64,000 bases of DNA from Ascarosepion bandense (GCA_037127315.1 JBBBDQ010001453.1:1-64000), one strand, 5' to 3'. Positions 33,000 to 44,607 are shown, counted from the stretch's first letter. A program made the numbers and translations. Notes: a model not told the origin generated them from the sequence alone.

Positions 33000-33420
33000 T
33001 AATGATGAACCCTAGGTTTGAACAGGTTAAAATTGAGTGATTGGGGAAACATTATCTTGGGAGTTGTTTCCATAGAGCAGTGGTTTGCAAGAAGCTGTTT
33101 GAGTGGAACTTAATTCTCACTGATTGAATATGGAGAGAATGTGGGTGTTTTGCTACAATGTGTATCGCATGGCAGGTCCTCACTGGAAAGGTTCAAACTG
33201 GTGGAACCAAGGAATGTCATTCATCTGAGGATTTTCTATGAAAATAACAAAAACAGTGAGGAGTTTGCCACATCCTGCCAGTGAGAGAGGCTGGAAGGCA
33301 GAAAATAATTTGTCACCCACAAGTAGTTGGAGATGTTTTTGAACTTTATTGAAACTGGAAAGTGAGGATTTGGCAACTCCCGCCCAGTCCTCCATTTTAG
33401 GCTTGATCTAGCTCTTATAA
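33000..33420 (-). pseudogene. LINE-A ORF2 C-terminal remnant
   Basis: In reverse it has LQPLSHWQDVANSSLF near 33300, followed by a region with stops and an FPQSLNFNLF-like end near 33050. The L-x-PLSHxxDVA motif is the same as in the 38.3 and 59.7 kb copies. It is heavily decayed. Confidence 0.7.
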
Positions 33421-33819
33421 AGGGAGAGGACAGTATGATGTGTCAGGTACTTACTGATGCAGTACATGGAGTCAATCATTTGTCCTGCATCTTTAGTGAT
33501 AGATCAAATGTACAAGTTTCAGGTGTGAGTTTTATTTGGTTTGTTTTGTTTTACGGCATATCAACCTCAATGGATTATTTAATACCAACAAGATTTTTAC
33601 AATAGATTTATATGAATAGAATATATATTCTTTGTAAGAAATCAGTTTGTAGATCAGCTTTCTTTTAAATATTTTTGTAAAGTGGTTTTTGTTGAGAGTT
33701 AGATATATTGCTGGTATGTATTTTATTTTCCTTCAAAAATGTATTCCTGGAATTTTTACTATAAAAGTCTATTTTTATACTTTCATAGCATTTTGACCCC
33801 AGTTTAGGGATAAACTATT
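33421..33819. other. no gene seen
   Basis: Unassigned, AT-rich. Confidence 0.4.
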
Positions 33820-34115
33820 TGCCCATAGCTGGGACCTAAACAGGTGCTACCACCCCAGGTCAGGGTGGACTTGGGAACAGCAGCAATTAAGAGGTGGTTC
33901 CATGCTCCTCACAACCTCCCAATCAGAGGCATTGCTGCCAGATGCAATTTATTGTCATACCCAGGACCATGTGAGTTTTAGGTCCAATGATCTCTCAAGA
34001 CTTGGTGCCTGCCTCTCCAAGTGGATATCTCTTCATCATATCTGGTTGTCGTTTAGGGTCCAATCAACAATGATGGAATGTAATGTTGTCGTGGCATCAA
34101 CAGGTTCTGTTGTTG
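33820..34115 (-). repeat. repeat shared with 38345-38545 (LINE-A-associated)
   Basis: GAGGTGGTTCCATGCTCCT and CAACCTCCCAATCAGAGGC occur here and at 38.4 kb, in the same orientation. At 38.4 kb this block lies directly upstream (in reverse) of a LINE-A tail. It is probably part of, or a common neighbour of, that element. Confidence 0.6.
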
Positions 34116-34667
34116 AGAAACATTTCTAAGAAATCTGTTTTTTTTTGCCTCCTAGGGCTTTTTATGTGTTTTGCATGAATCTAACCTTTTAGACCATTAT
34201 AAATTACTTGTTTTTTGTGGTTCCTTCAGTAGAGTTCACTCAGTGGCATAGCTATAAGGTGGCTGGGGTGGGGAGTCCACCCCAGGTAGTGTTTTTATGT
34301 GTGTGGAACTTTTGTGTCTGTGGTAGGCTATAAGCCTGTATTGAAATAAAAAGTGATTTTAATGTTAGGACAGTACTCACAGTTGAAGGATCTTTTCAAT
34401 TTTGATTAACTTAAACTATAGCATATATATATGTGTATTTGTTTTCGATAGATCAACAAGAGATGAAATAATTTTTGACATTGAAGAATTTGCCAACAAA
34501 TTCTTTGTAGAAAGTTGGAATTTTCATTTCACAAATAACGATGGTCCTAATTTTTACGCTTTTTTTTCCTCCCCAAATGTAATTTTTACTTTTAACTGCT
34601 AATAAAAATGTGTGTTCAGTGTCTATTTAAAGCATATTATATTTGAGTATCTGAAAGTAATTTTTTT
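34116..34667. other. no gene recognised; one candidate exon-like frame
   Basis: A frame at 34402-34602 follows an acceptor-like TTTGTTTTCGATAG and reads DEIIFDIEEFANKFFVE. I do not recognise it. A GGTGGCTGGGGTGGGGAG block near 34260 looks repeat-like. Confidence 0.35.
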
Positions 34668-34860
34668 TTTTAATCATTTCACCCTTAAGCAAGACAGGAC
34701 CACTACTAGTACACAGGAGTTACAGGTGAGAAAAAAGACTGGGTACAGTGAGTATTGAAGAAAGGATAAAAGATGAATGGGATTCAAGAAGATAGATGGC
34801 AATTGATGCTTCATTTAAATTTTTGGAGATTGTAGCTATCAGGAAAGCAAGTAAATGGAA
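34668..34860 (-). mobile_element. LINE-A 3' end fragment
   Basis: It begins after a T run with TTTCACCCTTAAGCAAGAC (the mirrored LINE-A terminal phrase) and continues through a GATTGTAGCTATCAGGAAAG block shared with 38.05 and 38.85 kb. Confidence 0.7.
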
Positions 34861-34882
34861 ACAGAAACAGGAAAGCAATTTA

Positions 34883-35152
34883 GTCAGTTAAGTGCCATAC
34901 ATGATACACGCTTGGGTGATCATGTCTCGAAAGAGACATGACTGAGTGGGCAGAAGATTAGACTACAGTAGGTTGCCATTACTTTCTGCGGTAGACAGGT
35001 TGCCGACCAAGGTTATAGAACCCAATCTGTTCTGTTATTTAGCCCATAACTAGAAGGAAGAGACAGATTAATACCTTTCCAAAGGGTATTTGTGCATAAG
35101 TGAATGCCATGAAATACCAAATTTGTTGTTCCGAGTCGATATCCACTGCACA
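34883..35152 (-). mobile_element. SINE-A copy
   Basis: It runs from CAGTTAAGTGCCATACATG (tail side) to GATATCCACTGCAC (head side), with a small deletion near the tRNA-like head (about 35110). Confidence 0.85.
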
Positions 35153-35339
35153 TGTAGAGAATATTTTCTTTAAATGGAGATTGTTTTATTTTTGAAATTC
35201 ATGCTTTCCCTATATCTTGATTTTTTTATTTTTAATGATAAAAAAAACACTTAAGCAAAAATACATTTAAATTTTAAATTAAAACCAAAACAGCAAGGCA
35301 TTTATTGTAGAATTTAAAGAAAAGAGTAACTATTGTGGG

Positions 35340-35665
35340 ACACAGTCAAGTCCATATATTTTGTGGGGGATCCAGTTTAGAGGTGATAGCAGAAACCATG
35401 TACAGATTCATATCACACAGTAAAGACTCAGTTCTAAGTAGAAAATCAGTCAAAAATGTGTGAAGAGTAGAATTGGGAAAGAATTTACAAGCAAAACATT
35501 TTGATTTATCAGCAGATGTTGATACCACCTTAAACTGAATGAAGAGAGCAAGAATAGAAAACTTACTCTTATCTAACACACTATTGCAGAGCTGCCAGTA
35601 GTCATGACAACCAAACTTGTAAGAGGCTGTATGGTGCTTCATTCTGTTTGCTAGCAAAGACATAC
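35340..35665 (-). pseudogene. LINE-A ORF2 fragment from upstream of the reverse-transcriptase core
   Basis: A 105-codon open frame with CHDYWQLCNSVLDKSK, then STSADKSKCFACKFFPNST, then AITSKLDPPQ. This resembles the segment before the 'SKA-x-GPDGI' start of the reverse-transcriptase domain in jockey/CR1-type elements. The frame is intact over its length but both ends are truncated. Confidence 0.65.
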
Positions 35666-36350
35666 CCTCATTAAAATAAAAAATTAAAATTCTTTTTAAT
35701 TTAATTTTTTTTTAATTTTTAATAAATTTTAATTATGGGAATGGCAAATCCATTTGATGATTGACTTGCATGATTGAAAACTTTCTTTTAACCAAGAAAT
35801 ATCAGAAAACAGTTTTTCTTATGCTAAGGTTTAATGAAATTTAATTAGAAAAATAATGACCATTATAGCTCTTACAAACTCTCTTTTTTGGAGTTTGACA
35901 TATATATGTGGCCTCAGTAGAATCTGTCAAAGGTACAGCAATTTACTCAAAATTTGGTGTGGATAGTAAGAAGGAGAAAGGTAAATATTTGGCCTGTATA
36001 AATATCAGAAGGATTTTGATTAAAATTTATTCCTCCTTTCCGCCATGCAAAATATATGACGTGAGGAAAGACATGCTGAAGGTTAGCAATATTTATTTAC
36101 AGAAACAAAATGCAATAACGAACTTAAGTGGATGTGAATGAAGTGTTAAGAGATAAAGAGAGAGTTCTTGTTTTACTTAGATGCATAATGATTTGTCTTC
36201 AATGGGTCAAAGTTTTCAGGGTTCATGCTGATGGTATTAGAAATCTTGCTCAGATTTAATCTTTTGTTGTTTTGGTTATTGTTGTGTGCTGTTTGTGAGT
36301 TATATGAAGTTGTTCTTTGATTTCATATTCCATGTTGTATTGTTATGGTG
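35666..36350. other. no gene seen
   Basis: Unassigned. A 77-codon frame at 35908-36141 is not recognised. Confidence 0.4.
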
Positions 36351-36354
36351 TGAT

Positions 36355-37790
36355 AATTTTTTTATGGCCAAGAATGTATTCCAGAAGATGAGTAGAATAT
36401 CGAGAGAGAGGAAATTACCTGGGAAGTGTTTTAACAGAGGACGGACAGTGCAACACTGAGATCTGAAGGCATTTAGGCATAACAAAGAATGCATTCTAGA
36501 AATTGAGTAGAATACTGAGACACAGGAAAATACCAGAGAAATGTTCTAACAGGGGGCAGAAAGTGCGACACTGAGAGCCAGAGACATTTATGCATGGCCA
36601 AGGATGAATTTCAGATGCTGAGTAGAATATTGGGAGACAGGAAAATATTGGGAAGTGTTCTAACAGAGGGCAGAAAGTGCGACACTGAGAGCCAAAGACA
36701 TTTATGCATGGCCAAGGATGAATTTCAGATGCTGAGTAGAATATTGGGAGACAGGAAAATATTGGGAAGTGTTCTAACAGAGGGCGGAAAGTGCGACATT
36801 GAGAGCCAAAGACATTTATGCTTGGCCAAGGATGAATTTCAGAAACTGAGTAGAATATTGGGAGACAGGAAAATATTGGGAAGTGTTCTAACAGAGGGCA
36901 GAAAGTGCGACACTGAGAGCCAAAGACATTTATGCATGGCCAAGGATTAATTTCAGAAGCTGAGTAGAATATTGGGAGACAGGAAAATATTGGGAAGTGT
37001 TCTAACAGGGGGCAGAAAGTGCGACACTGAGAGCCAAAGACATTTATGCATGGCCAAGGATTAATTTCAGAAGCTGAGTAGAATATTGGGAGACAGGAAA
37101 ATATTGGGAAGTGTTCTAACAGGGGCAGAAAGTGCGATACTGAGAGCCAAAGACATTTATGCATGGCCAAGGATGAATTTCAGAAGCTGAGTAGAATATT
37201 GGGAGACAGGAAAATATTGGGAAGTGTTCTAACAGGGGGCAGAAAGTGCGACACTGAGAGCCAAAGACATTTATGCATGGCCAAGGATGAATTTCAGAAG
37301 CTGAGTAGAATATTGGGAGACAGGAAAATATTGGGAAGTGTTCTAACAGAGGGCGGAAAGTGCGACACTGAGAGCCAAAGACATTTATGCATGGCCAAGG
37401 ATGAATTTCAGAAGCTGAGTAGAATATTGAGAGACAGGAAAATATTGGGAAATGTTCTAACAGAGGGCAGAAAGTGCGACACTGAGAGCCAAAAATATTA
37501 TGCATAGCCAAGGATGAATTTCAGAAGCCTAGTAGAATATTGGGAGACAGGAAAATATTGGGAAGTGTTCTAACAGAGGGCGGAAATGGCGACACTGAGA
37601 TCCAAAGGCGTATTGGGATGGCCAAGGATGCATTCCAGAAGCTGAGTAGATGATTGAGAGACAGGAAAATTTTACTGGAAAGAAGGAAGAGAATACTGGA
37701 TTGTTATGTGATGTCTGTCCTTCATTATGGTAGTGAATGAAGGAAAATCTCATCAAAGTTGAGTGAGAGACTGAAAGCAACTGAAATGAC
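36355..37790 (+). repeat. 114-bp satellite made from a LINE-B reverse-transcriptase segment
   Basis: About 12 units of 114 bases (38 codons) repeat in frame; GCCAAGGATGAATTTCAG recurs at 36597, 36711, 36825 and onwards. Each unit encodes LGSVLTEG(R/G)KCDTESQ, then MAKDEFQKLSRILGDRKI, recognisably the LINE-B thumb segment seen at 30.65 and 63.05 kb. The last unit continues into unrepeated LINE-B sequence (RKRILDCYVMSVLHYGSE, about 37690), and the first unit is nearest the ancestral wording. Open frames of up to 224 codons are by-products of a unit divisible by 3. Confidence 0.92.
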
Positions 37791-37834
37791 TATTTTTATG
37801 TATATATTTTTATAAAAGTGTATTTTTTTAATTT

Positions 37835-38545
37835 TTTTTTATAAGCGTTTCACCCCGAGCAAGGCATGTCACTGCCACTACTGCGCAGGGGGCTACATAG
37901 AGTGGAGAAAGGATGATTAAATATAGGAAATGTCAGAGGGTAGGTGATAGGCGGGTTAGGATACCGAGAATGAGGGTTGGGTAGATGAGAGTGTTCTGAG
38001 AATAATTGGGAGTTAGTGTGATAGGTGTCTATTGACCCTACATTTAAACACCTGGAGATTGTAGCTGTTGGGAAAGCAGACTTGTGGAAGGGAGTTCCAC
38101 AGGCGGGAAGCGCGAGAAAAGAAGCTGTTGGAGTAGAATTTACGGTTACATCTTATTTGTTTAACTGTAAAAGGGCGGGACCTAGTTGCTAATCTAGTAT
38201 CTCATGTAAATTCGTGCTTAGGCGGAACCAGTGATCTAAGCTCATCGGAGCAGAAGCCATGAAAGTACTTGTAGAAGAGGCACAGGGAAGCCACATCACG
38301 CTGGTGAGAGAGTGGTTGCAGCCGGTCTGCCAAGTCAGTATCAACCACGTTATACTTTCATTTACTAACCACTCCAGGTCGGGCTGGACCTGGGAACAAC
38401 AGCAATAAAGAGGTGGTTCCATGCTCCTTAAAACCTCCCAATCAGAGGCCTTACTGTCAGATGCAGTTTACCATCATGTCCAGGACCTCTTACAGATGTT
38501 ACACCAAGTGCCTTAGGAAGACTTAATATTAAAACCACTAGAAAT
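37835..38545 (-). pseudogene. LINE-A 3' region: ORF2 C-terminus, tail, and upstream repeat
   Basis: In reverse: the shared block at 38345-38545, then LADRLQPLSHQRDVASLCLF near 38310, YFHGFCSDELRSLVPP near 38245, FYSNSFFSRASRLWNSLP near 38120, a further coding-like stretch, and the terminal phrase TATGTAGCCCCCTGCGCA with GCTCGGGGTGAAACG at 37850. This is the best-preserved tail of the family here, but stops remain. Confidence 0.85.
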
Positions 38546-38684
38546 GATTTATAACAAATAAAAGATTCATTTTTACCATAGCAAATTAAATATTCAATTT
38601 TTTCTCTCCTTATTAAATCCAGAGTTATCTTTTTTTTACTTCAAGGATACAGTTTACAGTTTTTTTTTTGTTTTCTCTTATTAT

Positions 38685-38972
38685 TATGATCATTTCACCC
38701 CAAGTAAGACAGTACCACCATTGGTGTGCAGGGGGGGGGTTACAGTAACAGAAAAACAAGGTACATAAGATGTCAAAGAAAGAATAAGAGATGGATGGGA
38801 ATCAAAGAGATAGAAGATGGCAACTGCATTTAAACTTTTGAAGATTGTAGCTATCAGGGAAGCAGAATGGGAATTCCTCAAATGGGTAGTGTGATAAAAG
38901 AAACTGTTAAAGTAAAGGAGGCAGTTACATTTAACTATTTCAATGGTAAAAGGGTAGGACCTTAATGCCAAT
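38685..38972 (-). pseudogene. LINE-A ORF2 C-terminal and 3' fragment
   Basis: A 93-codon open frame in reverse has LRSYPFTIEIVKCNCLLYF, then FFYHTTHLRNS and a tail ending GTVLLGVK. That matches the end of the 59.9 kb copy. It ends next to SINE-A. Confidence 0.85.
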
Positions 38973-38973
38973 C

Positions 38974-39258
38974 TAGTCAGTTATGTGCCATATGTGATAT
39001 ACGCTTGGGCGATCATGTCTTAAAAGAATATTTTCCCTCAGTAGGTTTCCATTACTTTCTGTAGTAGACTGGTCGCCAACCAAGGCTATAGAATCCAAAC
39101 TGTCCTGCTAGTCAACTCATAACTAGAGGGAGAAGCAATAGATGAATACTTTTCTCAAATGTATTTGTGTGAAAGTGAATGCAACAAATTCAACTAGAGT
39201 TTGAACTCACAACACCTTGGGTCAAGTCTGGAGCTAACCAACATTTAACACTGTGCCA
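38974..39258 (-). mobile_element. SINE-A copy, diverged
   Basis: It runs from CAGTTATGTGCCATATG to ACACTGTGCCATG. A deletion removes part of the GACATGACTGACTGG block. The head region carries a different B-box neighbourhood (CACAACACCTTGGG). Confidence 0.8.
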
Positions 39259-39299
39259 TGCGTCCTCGGGTTACATCAGAGCTTAATAAAAAACTTAGA

Positions 39300-39420
39300 G
39301 ACTTGAGGTAAAGGAAGCTAATACTGAGACACCTGGAAGAAGCATGACTTATGGAACTAGAACAATCTAGACTGGTGAATGAAATAAAGGTTTAAATTTG
39401 AAATTCTAATTACCTGAAGA
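39300..39420 (-). repeat. unique edge of the 98-bp satellite, related to 47.6 and 48.3 kb
   Basis: In reverse it reads CTTCTTCAGGTAATTAG..., then a GATTGTTCTAGTTCCATAAG block and CATGCTTCTTCCAGGTG. This is the same order as the 135-bp repeat at 48.2-48.8 kb. Confidence 0.7.
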
Positions 39421-42400
39421 AGGTCGGAGCATGCAATGGCTGAATTGTTGGGAATATAGCAACAAAGATGGAAACAACAGTCTGAACAATGTAAATAGTG
39501 TAAATAATTACAATACCTCATCTCAGAAATATAGACAGATATTGAAGGTGAATATGGCAACAAAGATGAGGACAACTGTCTGAACAATGTAAATAGTGTA
39601 AATAATTACAATACCTCATCTCAGAAATATAGGCAAATGTTGAAGGTGAATATGGCAACAAAGATGAGGACAACAGTCTGAACAATGTAAATAGTGTAAA
39701 TAAATACAATACCTCATCTCAGAAATATAGGCAAATGTTGAAGGTGAATATGGCAACAAAGATGAGGACAACAGTCTGAACAATGTAAATAGTGTAAATA
39801 ATTACAATACCTCATCTCAGAAATATAGGCAAATGTTGAAGGTGAATATGGCAACAAAGATGAGGACAACAGTCTGAACAATGTAAATAGTGTAAATAAT
39901 TACAATACCTCATCTCAGAAATATAGGCAAATGTTGAAGGTGAATAGGGCAACAAAGATGAGGATAACAGTCTGAACAATGTAAATAGTGTAAATAATTA
40001 CAATACCTCATCTCAGAAATATAGGCAAATGTTGAAGGTGAATATGGCAACAAAGATGAGGACAACAGTCGGAACAATGTAAATAGTGTAAATAATTACA
40101 ATACCTCATCTCAGAAATATAGGCAAATGTTGAAGGTGAATATGGCAACAAAGATGAGGATAACAGTCTGAACAATGTAAATAGTGTAAATAATTACAAT
40201 ACCTCATCTCAGAAATATAGGCAAATGTTGAAGGTGAATATGGCAACAAAGATGAGGACAACCGTCTGAACAATGTAAATAGTGTAAATAATTACAATAC
40301 CTCATCTCAGAAATATAGGCAAATGTTGAAGGTGAATATGGCAACAAAGATGAGGATAACAGTCTGAACAATGTAAATAGTGTAAATAATTAAAATATCT
40401 CATCTCAGAAATATAGGCAAATGTTGAAGGTGAATATAGCAACGAAGACGGAAACAACAGTCTGAACAATGTAAATAGTGTAAATAATTACAATACCTCA
40501 TCTCAGAAATATAGGCAAATGTTGAAGGTGAATATGGCAACAATGTTGATGACAACAGTCTGAACAATGTAAATAGTGTAAATAATTACAATACCTCATC
40601 TCAGAAATATAGGCAAATGTTGAAGGTGAATATGGCAACAATGTTGATGACAACAGTCTGAACAATGTAAATAGTGTAAATAATTACAATACCTCATCTC
40701 AGAAATATAGGCAAATGTTGAAGGTGAATATGGCAACAATGTTGATGACAACCGTCTGAACAATGTAAATAGTGTAAATAATTACAATACCTCATCTCAG
40801 AAATATAGGCAAATGTTGAAGGTGAATATGGAAACAAAGATGATGACAACAGTCTGAACAATGTAAATAGTGTAAATAATTACAATACCTCATCTCAGAA
40901 ATATAGACAGATTTTGAAGGTGAATATGGCAACAAAGATGAGGACAACCGTCTGAACAATGTAAATAGTGTAAATAATTACAATACCTCATCTCAGAAAT
41001 ATAGGCAAATGTTGAAGGTGAATATGGCAACAAAGATGAGGACAACAATCTGAGCAATGTAAATAGTGTAAATAATTACAATACCTCATCTCAGAAATAT
41101 AGGCAAATGTTGAAGGTGAATATGGAAACAAAGATGAGGACAACAGTCTGAACAATGTAAATAGTGTAAATAATTACAATACCTCATCTCAGAAATATAG
41201 GCAAATGTTGAAGGTGAATATGGCAACAAAGATGAGGACAACAGTCCAAACAATGTAAATAGTGTAAATAATTACAATACCTCATCTCAGAAATATAGGC
41301 AAATGTTGAAGGTGAATATGGCAACAATGTTGATGACAACCGTCTGAACAATGTAAATAGTGTAAATAATTACAATACCTCATCTCAGAAATATAGGCAA
41401 ATGTTGAAGGTGAATATGGAAACAAAGATGATGACAACAGTCTGAACAATGTAAATAGTGTAAATAATTACAATACCTCATCTCAGAAATATAGGCAAAT
41501 GTTGAAGGTGAATATAGCAACGAAGACGGAAACAACAGTCTGAACAATGTAAATAGTGTAAATAATTACAATACCTCATCTCAGAAATATAGACAGATTT
41601 TGAAGGTGAATATGGCAACAAAGATGAGGACAACCGTCTGAACAATGTAAATAGTGTAAATAATTACAATACCTCATCTCAGAAATATAGGCAAATGTTG
41701 AAGGTGAATATGGCAACAAAGATGAGGACAACAATCTGAGCAATGTAAATAGTGTAAATAATTACAATACCTCATCTCAGAAATATAGGCAAATGTTGAA
41801 GGTGAATATGGCAACAAAGATGAGGACAACAGTCTGAACAATGTAAATAGTGTAAATAATTACAATACCTCATCTCAGAAATATAGGCAAATGTTGAAGG
41901 TGAATATGGAAACAAAGATGAGGATAACAGTCTGAACAATGTAAATAGTGTAAATAATTACAATACCTCATCTCAGAAATATAGGCAAATGTTGAAGGTG
42001 AATATGGCAACAAAGATGAGGACAACAGTCTGAACAATGTAAATAGTGTAAATAATTACAATACCTCATCTCAGAAATATAGGCAAATGTTGAAGGTGAA
42101 TATGGCAACAAAGATGAGGACAACAGTCTGAACAATATAAATAGTGTAAATAATTACAATACCTCATCTCAGAAATATAGGCAAATGTTGAAGGTGAATA
42201 TGGAAACAAAGATGAGGACAACAGTCTGAACAATGTAAATAGTGTAAATAATTACAATACCTCATCTCAGAAATATAGGCAAATGTTGAAGGTGAATATG
42301 GCAACAAAGATGATGACAACAGTCTGAACAATGTAAATAGTGTAAATAATTACAATACCTCATCTCAGAAATATAGGCAAATGTTGAAGGTGAATATGGA

Positions 42401-43805
42401 AACAAAGATGAGGACAACAGTCTGAACAATGTAAATAGTGTAAATAATTACAATACCTCATCTCAGAAATATAGGCAAATGTTGAAGGTGAATATGGCAA
42501 CAAAGATGATGACAACAGTCTGAACAATGTAAATAGTGTAAATAATTACAATACCTCATCTCAGAAATATAGGCAAATGTTCAAGGTGAATATGGCAACA
42601 AAGATGAGGACAACAGTCGGAACAATGTAAATAGTGTAAATAATTACAATACCTCATCTCAGAAATATAGACAGATTTTGAAGGTGAATATGGCAACAAA
42701 GATGAGGACAACCGTCTGAACAATGTAAATAGTGTAAATAATTACAATACCTCATCTCAGAAATATAGACAGATTTTGAAGGTGAATATGGCAACAAAGA
42801 TGAGGACAACCGTCTGAACAATGTAAATAGTGTAAATAATTACAATACCTCATCTCAGAAATATAGGCAAATGTTCAAGGTGAATATGGCAACAAAGATG
42901 AGGATAACAGTCTGAACAATGTAAATAGTGTAAATAATTAAAATATCTCATCACAGAAATATAGGCACATGTTGAAGGTGAATATAGCAACGAAGACGGA
43001 AACAACAGTCTGAACAATGTAAATAGTGTAAATAATTACAATACCTCATCTCAGAAATATAGGCAAATGTTGAAGGTGAATATGGCAACAATGTTGATGA
43101 CAACAGTCTGAACAATGTAAATAGTGTAAATAATTACAATACCTCATCTCAGAAATATAGGCAAATGTTGAAGGTGAATATGGAAACAAAGATGATGACA
43201 ACAGTCTGAACAATGTAAATAGTGTAAATAATTACAATACCTCATCTCAGAAATATAGACAGATTTTGAAGGTGAATATGGCAACAAAGATGAGGACAAC
43301 CGTCTGAACAATGTAAATAGTGTAAATAATTACAATACCTCATCTCAGAAATATAGACAGATTTTGAAGGTGAATATGGCAACAAAGATGAGGACAACAG
43401 TCTGAACAATGTAAATAGTGTAAATAATTACAATACCTCATCTCAGAAATATAGACAGATTTTGAAGGTGAATATGGCAACAAAGATGAGGACAACCGTC
43501 TGAACAATGTAAATAGTGTAAATAATTAAAATACCTCATCTCAGAAATATAGACAGATTTTGAAGGTGAATATGGCAACAAAGATGAGGACAACAGTCTG
43601 AACAATGTAAATAGTGTAAATAATTACAATACCTCATCTTAGAAATATAGACAGATGTTGAATGTGAATATGGCAACAAAGATGAGGACAACCGTCTGAA
43701 CAATGTAAATAGTGTAAATAATTACAATACCTCATCTCAGAAATATAGACAGATGTTGAATGTGAATATGTCAACAAAGATGAGGACAACAGTCTGGAAA
43801 ACAGC
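39420..43805. repeat. 98-bp satellite array, about 45 units
   Basis: The unit reads CTGAACAATGTAAATAGTGT, AAATAATTACAATACCTCAT, CTCAGAAATATAGGCAAATG, TTGAAGGTGAATATGGCAAC, then AAAGATGAGGACAACAGT. The spacing is 98 (39776 and 39874). Variants such as GACAGATTTTGAAGG, GCAACGAAGACGGAAAC and CAATGTTGATGAC occur in repeated order (near 40.43, 41.51 and 42.98 kb), so multi-unit blocks were copied. Multiple stops in each unit exclude coding. Confidence 0.97.
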
Positions 43806-43929
43806 ATAAATAATTACAATACCTTATTCAACAAGTCAACATCCATCATGTATGCACAGACATACTACTTATAGATATATATATATGAATTAGAATCAAA
43901 TGCACATGAAACATGGATCAGAATTTGAC

Positions 43930-44312
43930 AGATGATAAGATAAAGAACAAATAAGAAATGTTTATTAATCTAACATCTTTCATTTTTATTACAGCTTTAT
44001 TGAAGGAGATATGAAGAAAAAAAAAGAAATTCGGATATTTTTATTTTTGTGTTGGTTCATTTTTATTGATTAATCATGTTTCATATTCATTCAACTTGTT
44101 AAACAAACATTAGTATAATTTATGCCATTCTGAATTCAAGAAGAGATGTTTAACAAGTCGAATCCATGTGAAACCTGATTAACCAATGAAAATCAAACAC
44201 AAAAATAAAAACACCAGAATTTTTTTCTTCTCCTTTTCTTCTTCTTATTCTCTAAATGTGAAACAGGTTAAATTAATAAACCTTCTCTATTTGTTCTTTA
44301 TTTTATGCTCTC
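43930..44312. mobile_element. large fold-back element, ~170-base arms
   Basis: GAACAAATAAGAAATGTTTATTAA on the left is mirrored by the TTAATAAAC...TTTGTTC side near 44300. The match continues inward through ATTTTTATTTTTGTGTTGG (mirrored at 44195) to a short hinge near 44115. The arms are diverged. No coding sequence. Confidence 0.75.
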
Positions 44313-44317
44313 ACACC

Positions 44318-44605
44318 CTGATTGAGCACTCTGGAAGAATGGTAAACTTTGAAAAATAGTAACTACTCTGGAGTGTATGCATTGCTCATTCAGTAAAATG
44401 AATTGGAGCACTCTAGCTATTGGGCGCGTATAATGATAATATATGCGCTAAAAAGTCTGCCTTCTTCTACCAAATGTTCATAGCCCAGAGGTAGAATCGC
44501 CAACTGATGCCAGTTCGATCGGGTTTCAATCCTGGGTTAAAAAGCAATCGGAGTCTAACTGTACTGATGAGCTGTGATACAGCGAAACAGATCTGTCTGC
44601 AGATG

Positions 44606-44607
<2 letters not shown>
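44318..44607 (+). mobile_element. SINE-B copy 1: tRNA-type promoter element ending in a hammerhead ribozyme
   Basis: It begins near ATTGAGCACTCTGG. At 44481-44491 TAGCCCAGAGG resembles a polymerase III A box, and GGTTTCAATCC (44522-44532) a degenerate B box, 30 bases apart as in a tRNA. It ends in a complete hammerhead motif (separate entry), then (TA)n. Related copies lie at 45.2, 53.3 and 58.1 kb. About 290 bases long, it codes for nothing. It resembles retrozymes and the ribozyme-bearing SINE-like Sm-alpha of Schistosoma in design. Confidence 0.75.
44557..44604 (+). ncRNA. type I hammerhead ribozyme, complete core
   Basis: All conserved parts are present in order. Stem I 5' strand is CTGTA (44559-44563). 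The core is CTGATGA (44564-44570). Stem II is GCTG-TGATA-CAGC (44571-44583). The second core is GAAA (44584-44587). Stem III is the perfect palindrome CAGATCTG (44588-44595), then T and the cleavage base C at 44597. The stem I 3' strand is TGCAG (44598-44602), giving 5 pairs with one G-T. The very short, self-complementary stem III suggests action as a dimer. Self-cleavage is predicted after 44597. Confidence 0.85.

Noticed and set aside
36496..37511. Frames of 114-224 codons on both strands
   Set aside because: They are the amplified LINE-B segment (plus strand) and its antisense; not host proteins.
39420..43805. Regular direct repeats that could suggest a CRISPR array
   Set aside because: There are no unique spacers; the whole 98-bp unit repeats, and the context is eukaryotic.
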